Source of the DNA: Botryococcus braunii
Taxonomy: Eukaryota > Chlorophyta > Trebouxiophyceae
Length of the DNA: 30,000 nucleotides
Direction: 5' to 3'
NCBI GenBank assembly: GCA_002005505.1
Contig: KV908429.1
Location: forward strand, 50,001-80,000
Shown here: positions 1 to 21,150 of the stretch, piece after piece
Layout: the number at the start of each line of letters is the position of its first letter
Position numbering within the stretch: the first letter of the stretch is position 1
Notes under the pieces: model-generated
The model's input: the letters and a program-made list of their open reading frames with translations, nothing else
What the model was told of the DNA's origin: nothing
The model's database searches: none
Position numbers and translations under genes: made by a program

Positions 1-9651
<9,651 letters not shown>

Positions 9652-9710
9652 CTGCACGAAAATTTATTGTGAAAATCGCAGTAAAAGCATGGCATTTCGT
9701 AAGCCGCCAC

Positions 9711-10339
9711 CTGACTGTAGGCCGCAGTGTACAAGATAAAGCGTGATATCAACGACTCGACTCAGTGTGGCTATTTTCAACCAAATCAATTATTCTTGCC
9801 TTCAAAATGTGAAGCAGAATGCTCCCCAAAGGGTAGTGTACTTGGTAACCGTCATTACCGTCATAATCTTTCGCATGGTGCGAGGTAAGTAACGGACAAA
9901 AGTATTCTAACAGGTGGATGAAATCAATTGATCACACTTTAACTATACATATGAAGCAAACATTGGCTACTGAAACATTTTCACTGCCAAAAACGCCCGG
10001 AAAAAGAAATGTCTAGTAAACCTAAGTAATCTAACTCAGAGGTGTGGGACATATTCTCCACCAAAAGGCTCAGAAAATGACCTGAAATAGGATTTAAAGC
10101 GGAAGAATAATTTGTCACAGCGAGGAGGCATAGTAAAAATACGCCAATTTGTCGACTCATTTGTCACGATCAGACGCTCAGTCCTTCCACGTTTCTCTTA
10201 CGCCAATTGCATCTCGCAGATCCCTTTATTTCAAAATGGTCGAACTCCAGCAGTCCTGACGAGTTGATACTTCCACGGTTGAATGTCTGTAGGCTCTCCT
10301 CGATCTTCAGCACGCCGTCCTTGATCCTCGTTCTACGTC
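9711..10339 (-). CDS. Possible upstream (N-terminal) exons of the chimeric gene
   Basis: Two stretches fit the phase-1 chain but are tentative. The first, 10339-10202, has acceptor gacag and donor gtaaga. It encodes 45 residues including KIEESLQTF and LLEFDHFEIKG, open in the needed frame. The second, 9770-9711, has acceptor atag and donor gtggcg and encodes LSRVVDITLYLVHCGLQS. Both are 2+3n+1 nt long, as the accepted phase-1 exons are. They are not Ala-rich, and the next accepted exon (9651-9583) begins LHESLRLRRLSQ before turning Ala-rich, so an ordinary N-terminal domain is plausible. The frame agreement could be chance. No start codon with a signal peptide was located upstream. Confidence 0.28.
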
Positions 10340-10913
10340 CTGTCGGACATGAGGGAGGGTCTTACCTTGGACTCCAAGGTTAGGCCAGCCGACCCGTGGG
10401 GGAGTAGTTCGGTGAGTGACATGTGGCGGTCGTACCGTACGGGTGATTAAGCAGGCCCAATATGTTGGGAAATCCGGGACTCGTGTCCCGGGAGCCCTGG
10501 ACTTGGCCACGAATTGTCGAGGCCTTTGGTGTTGATCGACAAGGATTATTCGGTAATCGAATATTCCAAATTCGCATTCGGTCCCCGCCTCTCCCCCCCG
10601 GGATTTCCTTTTTTTTTATTATTATTTATTTTTTTTTGTGGGTGGGGCCCCCACTGGGGGGGGAGGGGGGGCGAACAACACCCCAAAGAAGTCCTCGAAG
10701 GGACTGTCCCTCCCAACCCCTCGGCCCCGGACACGCAACTAACGCATAATTTTAACAATAATCATGTTAACTCACTCAAATATGACGATCAAGAGCCACT
10801 AAAATTGCAAGTGAAGTCTGAACAAAGACTTTTGTAAAATACTGGACTTAACGTTATTCTGACACGCATGTGCGTGCACACCACACAGCACAAAACACAC
10901 ACACACAAAAAAA

Positions 10914-10961
10914 AAACACGAGGAGAGAGAGAGGGAGGGAGGGAGGGGGGGGGGGGGGGGG

Positions 10962-11001
<40 letters not shown>

Positions 11002-11073
11002 GAGGAGAGGAGGAGAGAGAGGGAGGGAGGAGGAGAGGGGAGGAGAGAGAGAGGGAGAGAGAAGGGAGAAAAA

Positions 11074-11122
<49 letters not shown>

Positions 11123-11144
11123 ACAGAGACAGCGCGCAGCGAGC

Positions 11145-11207
<63 letters not shown>

Positions 11208-11223
11208 GGGAGAGAGGGGGGGG

Positions 11224-11318
<95 letters not shown>

Positions 11319-11353
11319 GGGGGGGGGAGGGAGGGAGAGGGGGGGAGGGAGAG
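10914..11353. repeat. Composite (GA)n / (CT)n / poly-G tract
   Basis: Purine-only sequence to about 11074 (with long G-runs), then a (CT) block to about 11123, then (GA) and G-runs from 11145. The (CT) and following (GA) blocks are inverted copies and could fold on themselves. Confidence 0.97.
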
Positions 11354-11690
11354 ATTTTGATTGTGCGGGGATGGAGGGGCAGATGATCGTCAAAACAGCT
11401 GTGTTAGGCACTTTCCGTCAAGTTACCTCGGCACCGTTGTGTCTCAATCATGAAACAATGTCCCTACAGATGACGCGGAAGTCTCCTCTACTTTTAAAGA
11501 TGAGACTGGCCTTACCACCATAATTTTGAAAATGACACATGCCTTACTATCAACATCATTGAAGGACGTGCAGTATACTACTAGTGTACGTACAGTTCAG
11601 GTGAGCCCTTACAACCAAGCAACCGATCAAGCCTCTTGACCATCGAATTCCAGGCAAAAGGGCACATCCCCCTTCCTCCACACGAAAACA

Positions 11691-11926
<236 letters not shown>

Positions 11927-12151
11927 GAGAGGAGAGCTCATGAGCGCTTTCCTGGTTATTACCAAGCAAATAAATTCGACTTTTGTCTGCATCAATTGGT
12001 CGCAGTATGAGCCGTGTCCTGTCGAACAGAATTTACATGCACGCACGATGCGTTAACATCAGCGGGCTGCTGGCTACTTTCTGCCGTGTCCTGGCTCTGC
12101 GAGAAGACCATGTTCTACTAGAAGAAGACAGAATCAGGATGGAAATATGTT

Positions 12152-14887
12152 TCATAAAAAGAAGAAAATCGAATTGAAGTCCTCAGCCGGGACATCACAT
12201 TGATCCACCAAACCACAGGAACTCGCCGCACCAACGTCATCACATGTAAGCCCATGTGCTGCATCAGGAGCTGGGGGGTGCAATTTTCGAACGACGGGAG
12301 TTGTTTGATGATTATTATTCACTGAAATCATGTCCTCCAGTGTGCTGTTTGCCCAGCAACAGTCACTGACTTGACGGTGAGTCGAGTCGGCCTCCGTGCA
12401 CACGGAAGCAGACCCTTCAACCGTATTGCAATGAGGTCTTGATTGCGGGCAGGCGTCTTGCCGACTTTGGCCGTTACCTGTTTGGGGAGTCGATGAGTGT
12501 ATTGCTCCCCCGACGGCTCTCTTTTCTGGCAAACTAGATGAGAATTGGACTGCGTTCGTTAAAGATGTATAGCCTCCAAACGGGTTCTTCTCTAGAAGAT
12601 CCCCCAGGACAGCGGCAGGAACATCACAGGTCGAAGCTTTCTCTGTAGACGAGGTCTCCGGCAGATGCTCTTGCACATGCGTGGTAGATACCCTGCATGC
12701 GGGTGTGTGAATGCCCGTGGTCAACTTTGTTGGGGGTTGCATGAACGCGGAATCTTCAATGGTGCAGGCTGGGATCTGTCTACCCAGCAAGCTCGGAGGA
12801 GAACGCTGATCCAGGGGTCGGGACACCTCAGCGCAAGCTGTGCGTGCAGCAGCCACGCCGGCTCCAGGACACTCATTTGGAAGGTACAGTGTGAGTTTGT
12901 AAGGGCGTTCGCTGCCAAGCACACACTCTGGGTGCACCTGCCCACTCCCTGCTGGTGCTGCCATGTTCATGCCTGCGGTACATAATCGTTCTTCCTTGTG
13001 TTCATCTGTATGGTGTACTCGCGTTGCACACGCATCCTGAGGGTTTGGTGGGAAATTGCTGACTCCATTTGTAGGTTTTAGGGGCCAGCCTGCAATCGGT
13101 CCTAAGGAGCCAACTTGTTGTGGAACATCCTGCTGGCTGATGGAGAGGTCGCCACTTTCGACAGGTTTGCCTGTCACGACATCAACACAAGGTTAGTCAC
13201 CCTGACTGGCCAAACCTCGACAAAGTAAACATGTCTAGCTGCCAGAACGATAGAGCACGTTCCGCGCTTGCTAATATCATGTTATTTCTCATGATCTGTG
13301 AAATGGAATGCATTCATTTCATATGATGTCATATGATGTATGGTGCATGCTTGGTGGACACGTCAGTGGATACAACATATATGTCATATAAGAACTGCAA
13401 GGCCAGTGGCACCAAACGAAACCGCCACAAGATGACCATATTGTCTCAATTGGCAAAGTTTGCCGACGGTCACGGCTGTGGTCACCTTGTTCGGACTTGT
13501 CAAAAACTGTATGACTCCGGAAGACCGCCGTCTCCTGCCATTCACGACCGCTCTGCAGACCTCCATGAATAGTCAATTAGGCTGCAGAAGCCACGCACCA
13601 AGCAGACGGTCAAGAAAGAAGACGACATGTAGGCACATGTGTATTAAATGAAAAGTTTCTTACATACAACCATCTGCTTATGCGGTACGCATCCAACTCA
13701 CAGCTGAATGTTGGAGTAACGCTTACAGGGTACACTACGGCAAAAGCCCATTTGGGTTGCATCTTACGCCGTTCGGAATCAAACCAACTTGGTTGCTTTA
13801 AGGTATGTGCGTTCTTTCCTCGTGTCAAATCAGCTGACAGCCGGTGTTGAGTCCACAGGCTGCAACGACTCACATGCACCGTCTTCTAGAGAGAGCTTCA
13901 ATAATGATAACCCACCTGCAGCTGCACAGGGGCTGGCCCTTTCATTTGTGGCACCGGAAGATCTTTGTAATGCACACTTGCACATATTGCCCTGCGCTCC
14001 TGTAGAAACTTCCAGAACTCTGCAGCTTTGGACAGCTGCATGGGTTGCGGCACACTCCCAGGATCTGCACTTCTTGCCATACCAGGATTGCAAGGCCCCA
14101 TGGCACAGACATTACTCCTCGACGCGCCACAGTTTAACACTGCATGTGCCATCGAGGGAGAACAATTCATACCAGTACTAGGTCCTTGACCCCTGTTGCT
14201 TGGCAGTACGCTGGTACACCCCGGAGGTGCCGAGGCTGAAAGGAAGGGCATTTCAAACCCTTGACGTGCTGGGGTTGCGGCCATTGCAATGGAGGAGCCG
14301 AGGACTCCCGTTTGGGGGAGGGGAGGCCTGTATGGGCGAGTTAGGTTCTGCTGGGGTTCGCTTTGAAATGATGGGACTATATTGACTTTCAGGGTCTCGG
14401 TCCTTTGTTTCTTGAGTGGGGCCATCGATATCGGAGCAACGTCCCTTCCAAGCAAGCCAGATGCACTGCCCTCATCACGGTCAGCTTGTGTACAAGGGTG
14501 TTTGGCCAAATCTGCAGTACACGCCAATAAGGTAGGCGCTGTTGCCCCTGTCCTTTGGGTATCCTTACTAAGGAAGGTAGTGAACTGCGGCCAAGACGAC
14601 GCACGATCCGGCTGCTGGGGCTGATAGCCACGGGTTTTTGGCTGAGAATTTGTGGGAAAGGTTGGAGCATTCGATGTGTTGGTAGGTGCCGCAGCAGGCA
14701 TCTTAGTCTGGGTAACGGCAGTGATGTCCTTGCCGGACAAGTGGCAGTGTACATCCAAACCAATATAGCGACTGTGTACCACAGCTGCGACAATGGATGG
14801 TTGGGCAGCCCCTTTTCCAGCGGCTGACACTGTGATTGTGCGACAGTAGGGGGAAGGAAATTCCTCCAATATCACGCGCTCGTGTAC
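12152..14887 (-). CDS. MER3: MER3 C-terminal exons 18 and 19: Sec63 end plus long disordered tail
   Basis: Exon 18 (14887-13916, 324 codons) starts VHERVILEEFPSPY and continues through SRYIGLDVHCHLSG, which closes the Sec63-like domain. The remaining roughly 260 residues are Pro/Ser/Thr/Gln/Ala-rich with no domain I recognise. Exon 19 (13170-12152, 339 codons plus stop) is similar in composition and ends NSIFFFL. It stays open over about 1 kb, so it is likely coding. Donor gtgggt at 13915 is phase 0, while the acceptor gacag before 13170 requires phase 1 to keep the long frame. A small missed exon, a shifted donor, or a separate gene could explain this. If spliced phase 0, the protein would stop after about 22 more residues. 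Confidence 0.65.
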
Positions 14888-17800
14888 CTGCAAAGTAGCA
14901 CTCACATTGATGGTGCGCTCTGTGAGAAGACCTTGTCGGTGCCCAGCAAATCCTTCAGTGCATCGTGTCATGACAAGAACGAAAACGTGGCTCATTTCTG
15001 CCAAAGTTAGTGAGCACCCACTTGTCACATGTCCCTTTCCCTTTCCAGTTACTCACCAGGAGTTCATCAGTTCCACGATTCCCCACCACAAGCGTTGCAT
15101 GCGTGCGCTGAAGTGGGACATGCAAGACGTCTTTCCGAGTTACACGAAGCTCTAAGTGGAGGGTTCTGCCACGTAATCCTGCAAAAAATCGTCACTATCA
15201 CAATGGACTGTCTGTTTGGGATTGGAGTCTTTCATTGGACTCGCGGGACAGCAGCCAAATACCTGTAGGGACCACTTCCAGAGTAAGCGGTGGAGGCATG
15301 ATCTGTCGAAGTTCTTCTAAGACCTGGTTACCTGCACGGCAGCGGCAAACACATTCAGCCGCAAATTTGTCAAATTTGTTCAAGAGAGGGACAACTTTTA
15401 CCGACCTATCGGCACATACAAATTCAGAAAAAAAAAAAAAAGCATCAGGAGTCGAGTGGTGTGAAAGGTCTAAGTTCTTACCAAACGGATAATTGCGCTG
15501 AGTGACGGCTTCAATCTTCCGGGGATCGGTGTCCTGTAAGGCAATCAGGCTTCCCATACCATTTGCTGCAAGCCTGGAGCCTAGAAGTTTACCAATATTT
15601 GGGAGCTGCCTACACTCCTCCCGGCTCCCAGGCCACATCCTCTGTCGCAACGCCTTTTCCAAGGTCAGAGCATTTCCAGTTGCAGCTAGTGCGCCAACGT
15701 GAGCGTACACCCTGTAGGACATGATGTGAAGTCACAACAATGGAGCACAAGAAGAGGCAACTATGACGCGACTTAGCTGCAGACCCCAGCACTTGTCAAA
15801 GCACACCAGCAGGGCTTTTATGGAATGTTCCCGTCAATGGCCCCACTGGGTAGACCTGCTTGGGAAGCTGGGCCAATGCTGGAGCTCAAACCCCATATTT
15901 ACATTGTAAAAACGGCACAGTCTTGCAATGTTGAACCCAGAGGGCTGTACCATCCCCAATTCAGAGCCTTTTAGCAAGTCTTGACTGCCATTGCACTTCG
16001 ACAGCACACTTCGGATGACTTCCCTTCCAAATTTTCCAACTTGAAAATCCTCCGGGGGTGACATCTGCGTTTGATGCTGGGAATTCATAGACAAGCGAAC
16101 CAGGCGTGGTATCGAGTTGTGTGGTGGGCCTTTGTGGGTCCCACCTTGCTAGCTGGAAGCCCGGCCAGCAGCAAAATGGCAGTGGCACACAATAAGACAG
16201 TCAGGCCCTCTGCTCACGAAAGCTCCTCTTAAATTTAACTTTAGGTGTTTTGGGGGGGGGGGGGAGGCTGGGGGTGGCGGAGGTTCCATGTCACTTGCTT
16301 GTCCAGGCATGCGTGTGCCCACTCGCGAATACCTCAACCTCTCAAAATCCGAATCTACAGCCCCTCATCCTGAAACATAACCCCATCCTCTGACATCCAC
16401 TTAAGCATGGAGGCCGCATATTCCAGGAAACAGCAAGCCACAGCGTTGCACAAAAGCAGCGAGGCAGATTTCGGGCCATGGAGACACATCACAGGCTCTA
16501 CCATCAGGGTTGCCAAACAAGGACAGGAGGCTCACTGCGACATACAGGCGGCAAGACGTGATCCACTTCTGAGGATGTTTACCAACTCCTGCTTCATACT
16601 GTACTCCAGGTCCTCTGAAGGCATATCAGAAAGAGCATCATTAATCTGCAAAGATGAGCAACAAGAGTGAGATCTCTACTTGCATATGTAGATTACCCCA
16701 GCCCATTTCATTCACAACTGGCAACTCAATCCCCGCATTCCTAATGGCTGCGACACTCACCAGAATGAATATTTTTTCGTGGGGACCCCCTATGCGCTCT
16801 TTTGGTTTCTCTCGTTTGTTCGGTTCCCGAATGAAGTATTTGATACGCCCATCCAATCCAGTTTTATTTATGGCATTGAGCACCTGACACAACTCAGCAG
16901 TGTTATCAGCCATGATTATTGCAACATTTGATTTAGGACTTCGCACAATTAGAAGAACATCCTTTCAACTATAGCAAAAGTGCGTGTGCTGTATCCAGCA
17001 CACGCACGTGATACTTCCGGAAGTATCACGTTTGACCCACCTTCTTCTCCCCTCGTCGCAACTTGATATGGGAAAGCTCAGAACTCTTTGAGAGCACTTG
17101 CAACAAGTCATCCATAGCGGCTTGTTGAGGAACATTGAGCATGCTGATCATTGTAGGCAGTAAGATGAAATGATGGGACATGAGGATGCCCAGTTCAGAA
17201 GGACGTAAACTTTTATCATCATCAATGAGGATCTGCAACATGCACCGAGCCAGCACTGGGTTTCAAGACAAGAAGATGCAAATCCATCCTTATAAAAAGA
17301 AAACGCTACAAACGCAGCTCACATACACACATGCGGGATGACTCTAGTGAGATGGGCTTTAATACCAGAGAATGCGTGCCAAGTTGATGTATGGTGTGAA
17401 GAATGTACTTTTCAGCCACAGCAGCATTGAATACTTCTTGAGGCACACCGACGGGAAGCCCAAAAGCAGCTGGCCGAGCTTGCATCTGGGCATGCAGCAT
17501 ACAACGGGTTCCCTTTAGGCCTTCATAGACTCGAGGGCCATAACACCTTATATGCGCATGCAGTCCATAACAACCCAAGCATCAGTTTAGCCAAGACCTT
17601 GAGGCTCATAGCTGCTGCCACATGGCCCCACATATACCAAACTCTTACTTCATTACGCAAACAAGATGCAAACACATTGCAGGAGGACACTTCTTTGAAT
17701 TGAAGCTTACTCAGAGCAACAACTGACAGTCAGGTGGCCAGCCAAAACTTTACAGGATTACGAAGTAAACTCCGCAAGCACACTATTGTTGCATACCCGC

Positions 17801-20244
17801 ACGTACAAAAAGGTGGTTTGCAGCCAGGCTATTGCGCGCGAAACACTGGTTATTGTGCGTAGAACAACCTCTGCATTGATATGCTCAGGAAATGTGTCCA
17901 GTAGCTGGCTTTCAAGAATCTCCCCTTGCAGGAGATTCATGTATCTGCTCACAGTCTGCACCCCAAGTGCGCAGGTAGTGAGCCAACATCAGGCAAAGCC
18001 CTTAACCTTCCTGACTTCAAGCTGCAGTATGCGCAGTAGACCCTCATTAGCCACACCTCCGAGCAGCAACTGGGGAATTACATTTCGTTGGGTCATAACA
18101 AATGCAATGCCTTCCTCATCGAATTGTGGTCTGCCAGCTCTGCCCATCATTTGGAGAACAGTGCTTTTATCATACTCCATGTACCTACACAGTGCAGTAC
18201 AAGTAGCCATTACAGCTGGCCGGCAGCACAGATGCAAGGGCCTGAACGTCTCCGATGACTAGCAGGTAGCACCGTTTTTTGCTTGGCTACGTTCTCCGGT
18301 TTTCAGATCTGCTGAAAGCGGTAGAGTTTGATTCAAAGCTAGAGGAATCAACTAGGCAACCCTTCACGAGGGGTGTGCGATGATGAGGGACAGAAACAAT
18401 AAGGATTTCAACGTAGAACACCTCAAAGAACAGTTTCTTGAAACTTTGCATACCCTGCTGCTTCTGACCCTTCACTTGTCCACCTTCGAGTGCCTTTGAT
18501 TATCACAAGGTGTGCTGGCAGATTGACGCCTGTAGCCAAGGTTGATGTCGTGCACAGCACCTGTAAACAATTTAAAACTTTCGTATGGAAGTGACAGAAA
18601 TGTGCACGTGCATTCTTTATGAGATATGAGATGATCTTCCACAGCGCTTTTGCAGCGCTTTGCTTGAAATCAATTGGCCACAAACCAAAACCCACCAGAA
18701 TGGCTTTGCTCCTGAAAAGGTTTTCAATAAGTGTGCGCTCTTGGGGTTCCATTGCCGCATGGTGAAACCCAATGCCAGCCAGGATGGCAGTTTGAAGCTG
18801 CTTGCTTTTCACCTGGCTTGCTGCATCTTGAAGACATTTGAATTGGTTGGTATCTCTTACAAACATGCTTGTTCCAGGACCCCGAGCTGCTGCATTAGCA
18901 ACCGCTTGGGCAGTATCTGTAGTTCCTTTCCTTGAGCTGCTCAGCGACACAGTGACAACTTCATCAAGGCCCACCTCTTTGCTCAAGCTCAGAATCTTAT
19001 GCATGGTTTTTCTTTAAAGCATGCTTTACCTGCAGAAGATAAGACTGGGCTTTCCCTTGCTATACTGCAAGATTATCGGAATCAGGAATTCATTTAAGCG
19101 ACGCTCGAATAGAAAGTCTGTTCTGGTGGACTCATAGCCCTTTACGATTGTGGAAAGCTTGACTGGGCGGGTTTCTTCGCCAAAAACCTTCAGTCCTTGC
19201 TTAGGAACTGTTAGCCATCTTGCAACATCCTGGATGTTATTAAGAGTTGCTGAGACTGCTATGAAGCGAATTGATCCAAGTGGAAGCTGCAGCAAAATCA
19301 GGAGAGAAGGTTAGTAGTTGGATACTTTGCTGTCTCAGCCGAGCCTTGAGAATTGATTTGAAGTGACCAGCTCTCTCACACCTGTTGCATTTCTGGAAGT
19401 TGACCAACTGTCCTTATTCTACTGACTACACCTGCTTCAAGCGAACTACCTCTCCCTGATTCCCCGAGGAAATGAACCTCATCTATGAGGCACAAGGCAA
19501 GATCTCCAAAAAACTGCATCCCACCTTGATCCTTCTTTTTTCTGGTCATTGCGTCTGCAGAGCCATCAGATACTTGGTTGAATGTAAGGAAGGGGTACAC
19601 TTCACAGAAACGGGTTTTCATGCAAAGTTGGATTTACCAAATTTTTCTGGCGTCGTGCAGATAATGTCTGCAGAACTGATATCTCTTAGTTCAGCTGCAT
19701 CTGTATCTCCTGTCAGCTCCCGACAAGCTAAGCCAAGGCAACCAAAACGTTTTGCCCAGTCACATACTCGTTCCTGCAAAACAACACGGCCTGAATAACA
19801 TGCAATCCTGCCTCTTGCACAAGAAAAAGTAACTCTCACCTGTACAAGAGCTCTGCTAGGTCCAACATATATTGTTTTCGACTGCCCTTGAGGCAAAACT
19901 AACTTCCCTTGCTCGTTTATAAAATGCGAAAGCAGCCTCAAGATGCAAAGTTCCATTATTACTGTCTTCCCACTGCCAGTCGGTGATGATACCACCATGT
20001 TGATATCTGACAGGAAGGCTTCGTGGAAGCATTCTGATTGGACGGCGTTGAAAAACCTAAACCCCAAAGCATCAAGTCTCACAGAATTCAGAAATTCTAC
20101 TGAATTGTTCGTATCAATCACGGGGATACTCGATATGGATTACCTGAAGCCTCCTTGAAATACTCCCTGAAAACATTGCGGCAGATCATCGACGGATATA
20201 AGCTTGTCGCGAAGTTGTGTTTCCCAAAGACAATCGACGTCCAT
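12152..20244 (-). CDS. MER3: MER3/HFM1-type meiotic DNA helicase
   Basis: Ski2-like superfamily 2 helicase, orthologous by motif content to MER3/HFM1 (ROCK-N-ROLLERS in plants). That enzyme unwinds and stabilises recombination intermediates for class I meiotic crossovers in the nucleus. Exons: 20244-20144, 20056-19840, 19773-19638, 19554-19382, 19286-19030, 18936-18696, 18560-18484, 18184-18082, 17955-17797, 17485-17366, 17232-17041, 16883-16761, 16645-16546, tentative 15921-15903, 15711-15482, 15331-15263, 15178-15057, 14887-13916, 13170-12152. All junctions keep frame except the last, which is unresolved. Start: ATG at 20244 gives MDVDCLWETQL, with the family-typical DLPQCFQGVF block soon after. 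Total is about 1,475 residues; the N-terminal 800 align with the family and the rest is a low-complexity tail. It could in principle be another Ski2-like protein, but the RN-rich WH/Sec63 order and the PFGNQV motif favour MER3. Confidence 0.93.
15057..17485 (-). CDS. MER3: MER3 exons 10-17: winged helix, HhH and Sec63-like region
   Basis: Exon 10 (FGLPVGVPQEV) and exon 11 (SLRPSELGILMSHHF, LRRGEKK) encode the winged-helix and ratchet start. Exons 12 and 13 cover NAINKTGLDGRIKYF, EKIFIL and DALSDMP. Exon 15 has the helix-hairpin-helix RQLPNIGKLLGSRLAANG, then TDPRKIEAVTQRNYPFG. Exon 16 completes GNQVLEELRQIMPPPLTLEV. Exon 17 gives beta-strand Sec63 sequence ending NRGTDELL. This order matches plant MER3. 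Exons 13 (phase 1 end) and 15 (phase 2 start) cannot join directly. A 19-nt exon at 15921-15903 would bridge them, but its acceptor (gcaag) is weak. Confidence 0.88.
16980..17031. repeat. Two back-to-back hairpins next to a MER3 5' splice site
   Basis: A 12-bp perfect stem with a 4-base loop (16980-16991, 16996-17007) abuts and overlaps by two bases a perfect 26-bp palindrome (17006-17031). The palindrome begins about 9 bases into the intron after exon 11, whose last base is 17041. Confidence 0.95.
17797..20244 (-). CDS. MER3: MER3 exons 1-9: two RecA-like helicase domains
   Basis: Motifs appear in the expected order. Motif I is SPTGSGKT (exon 2). Ia is YVGPSRALVQ and the LTGDT block is in exon 3, followed by TTPEKFD across the exon 3/4 junction. 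Motif II is LIDEVHFLGE (exon 4) and motif III is VSATLN (exon 5). Motif IV is LIFCSSRKGT, joined across exons 5 and 6. Motif V is TSTLATGVNLPAHLVIIKGT (exon 7) and motif VI is QMMGRAGRPQFDEEG (exon 8). Exon 9 starts TVSRYMNLLQGE and carries the HINAEVVL helix and TFLYVR, the start of the winged-helix part. All ATPase and nucleic-acid-binding signatures look intact, so the enzyme should be active. Introns here are mostly 66-140 bp, with a few longer ones up to about 300 bp. Confidence 0.94.
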
Positions 20245-20254
20245 GCGACCTGGC

Positions 20255-20918
20255 TCAAGAAGATCTAGCTTCAAAAGACATAACTAAAGAGGTTTCAAAT
20301 AAGCATCCAATTGCACGAAAGTCATTTTTCATATGTGCTCTGTGGAGCCTCCGCTCACGATGCTTGATCGACAACTGATCCTCAAATTTGAACACCGTTT
20401 GAAAGTGAGACGATCTGGGGTCACCTGCGGTCCGCAGGCTGCGGTACCTGAGGACTTCTCTCGAGTACCCTAGGCCACGTCCCCACTCCAGGACACACAA
20501 CCGTGAGGAATCCCACATGTTAAGTCACCTCAAGTATCCTCCCCTCCGCCATAAGACTGGTCAAGGATGTAATACTTCCTTTCTCAACGACTACCAAAAT
20601 TTTCAGCCAGAATTTGGAGGTACGGAATTAGGAAGCCCCCCCCCCCACCCCCGCCCCCCCAGGGCGGGTGGGGGGGGGGAGGGAGGTGACGGAACAAATA
20701 ACCTGAGAACAAATCTTGAAACCATTTGTTAAGATCGGCTAAGGGGCGATCCAGCACAGCAAAGAGCAAATTGTGGTCCCCATGGCATAAGTAAAAAAGC
20801 TTCAACTACGGAACATACCTTCAAAGTCAGATAGCACTAAGTAGGCCTTAAACAGAACTCGCAGCCTCCCACACATATCCTCGTATTGCTGCCTGGGTTT
20901 ACGACCTCTAGGAGGCAT
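20255..20918 (-). CDS. Small four-exon gene of unknown function
   Basis: Exons 20918-20819, 20738-20703, 20556-20529 and 20414-20255 join in frame (phases 1, 1, 2) to give 107 residues and a TGA. It starts MPPRGRKPRQQYEDMCGRLR, a basic, AT-hook-like opening. It then has a helical FKAYLVLSDFE segment and DLNKWFQDLF, and ends with a basic KHRERRLHRAHMK stretch before GCLFETSLVMSFEARSS. The donor of exon 1 is gtatgt and acceptors are cttag, accag and cccag. The second intron holds a C-run/G-run inverted stretch. I do not recognise a family. The stop is only 10 bp before the MER3 ATG on the same strand, so it could share a transcript with MER3 or be a misjoined 5' region of it. An upstream in-frame ATG at 21032 is less likely because it lies in repeated DNA. 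Confidence 0.48.
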
Positions 20919-21150
20919 CCGTATCCGTATCACAGACTTACAATGTACCTCATAACAGGAAAGAGGAAGCAAGAGTGCCGACTCTGAAGTAACCAATGGG
21001 GCTGGAGCATAGCGGCCATAGTGTGTCGACACGTGACTGTTCGGACACCGGGGGCTGAGACTAATGTATTCACTTTTCCCTCTTAACTATGTGATACGTA
21101 CACGCGGCCATCACAGACGGTGTAACCACCCTTGGTATGTAATATAAAGA

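Noticed and set aside
10307..10577. Minus-strand ORFs ending at a gtaaga donor, joined to the 10339 candidate exon
   Set aside because: The intervening intron would be only about 26 nt, too short for normal splicing.
10868..11523. Long Arg-Glu / Ser-Leu / Gly ORFs here, at 26365-27091 and at 28393-29395
   Set aside because: Translations of GA, CT and G repeats. In 28448-29395 only the part from 29105 up is a real exon.
17786..18262. 158-codon plus-strand ORF
   Set aside because: Antisense to MER3 exons 8 and 9, which carry clear helicase motifs.
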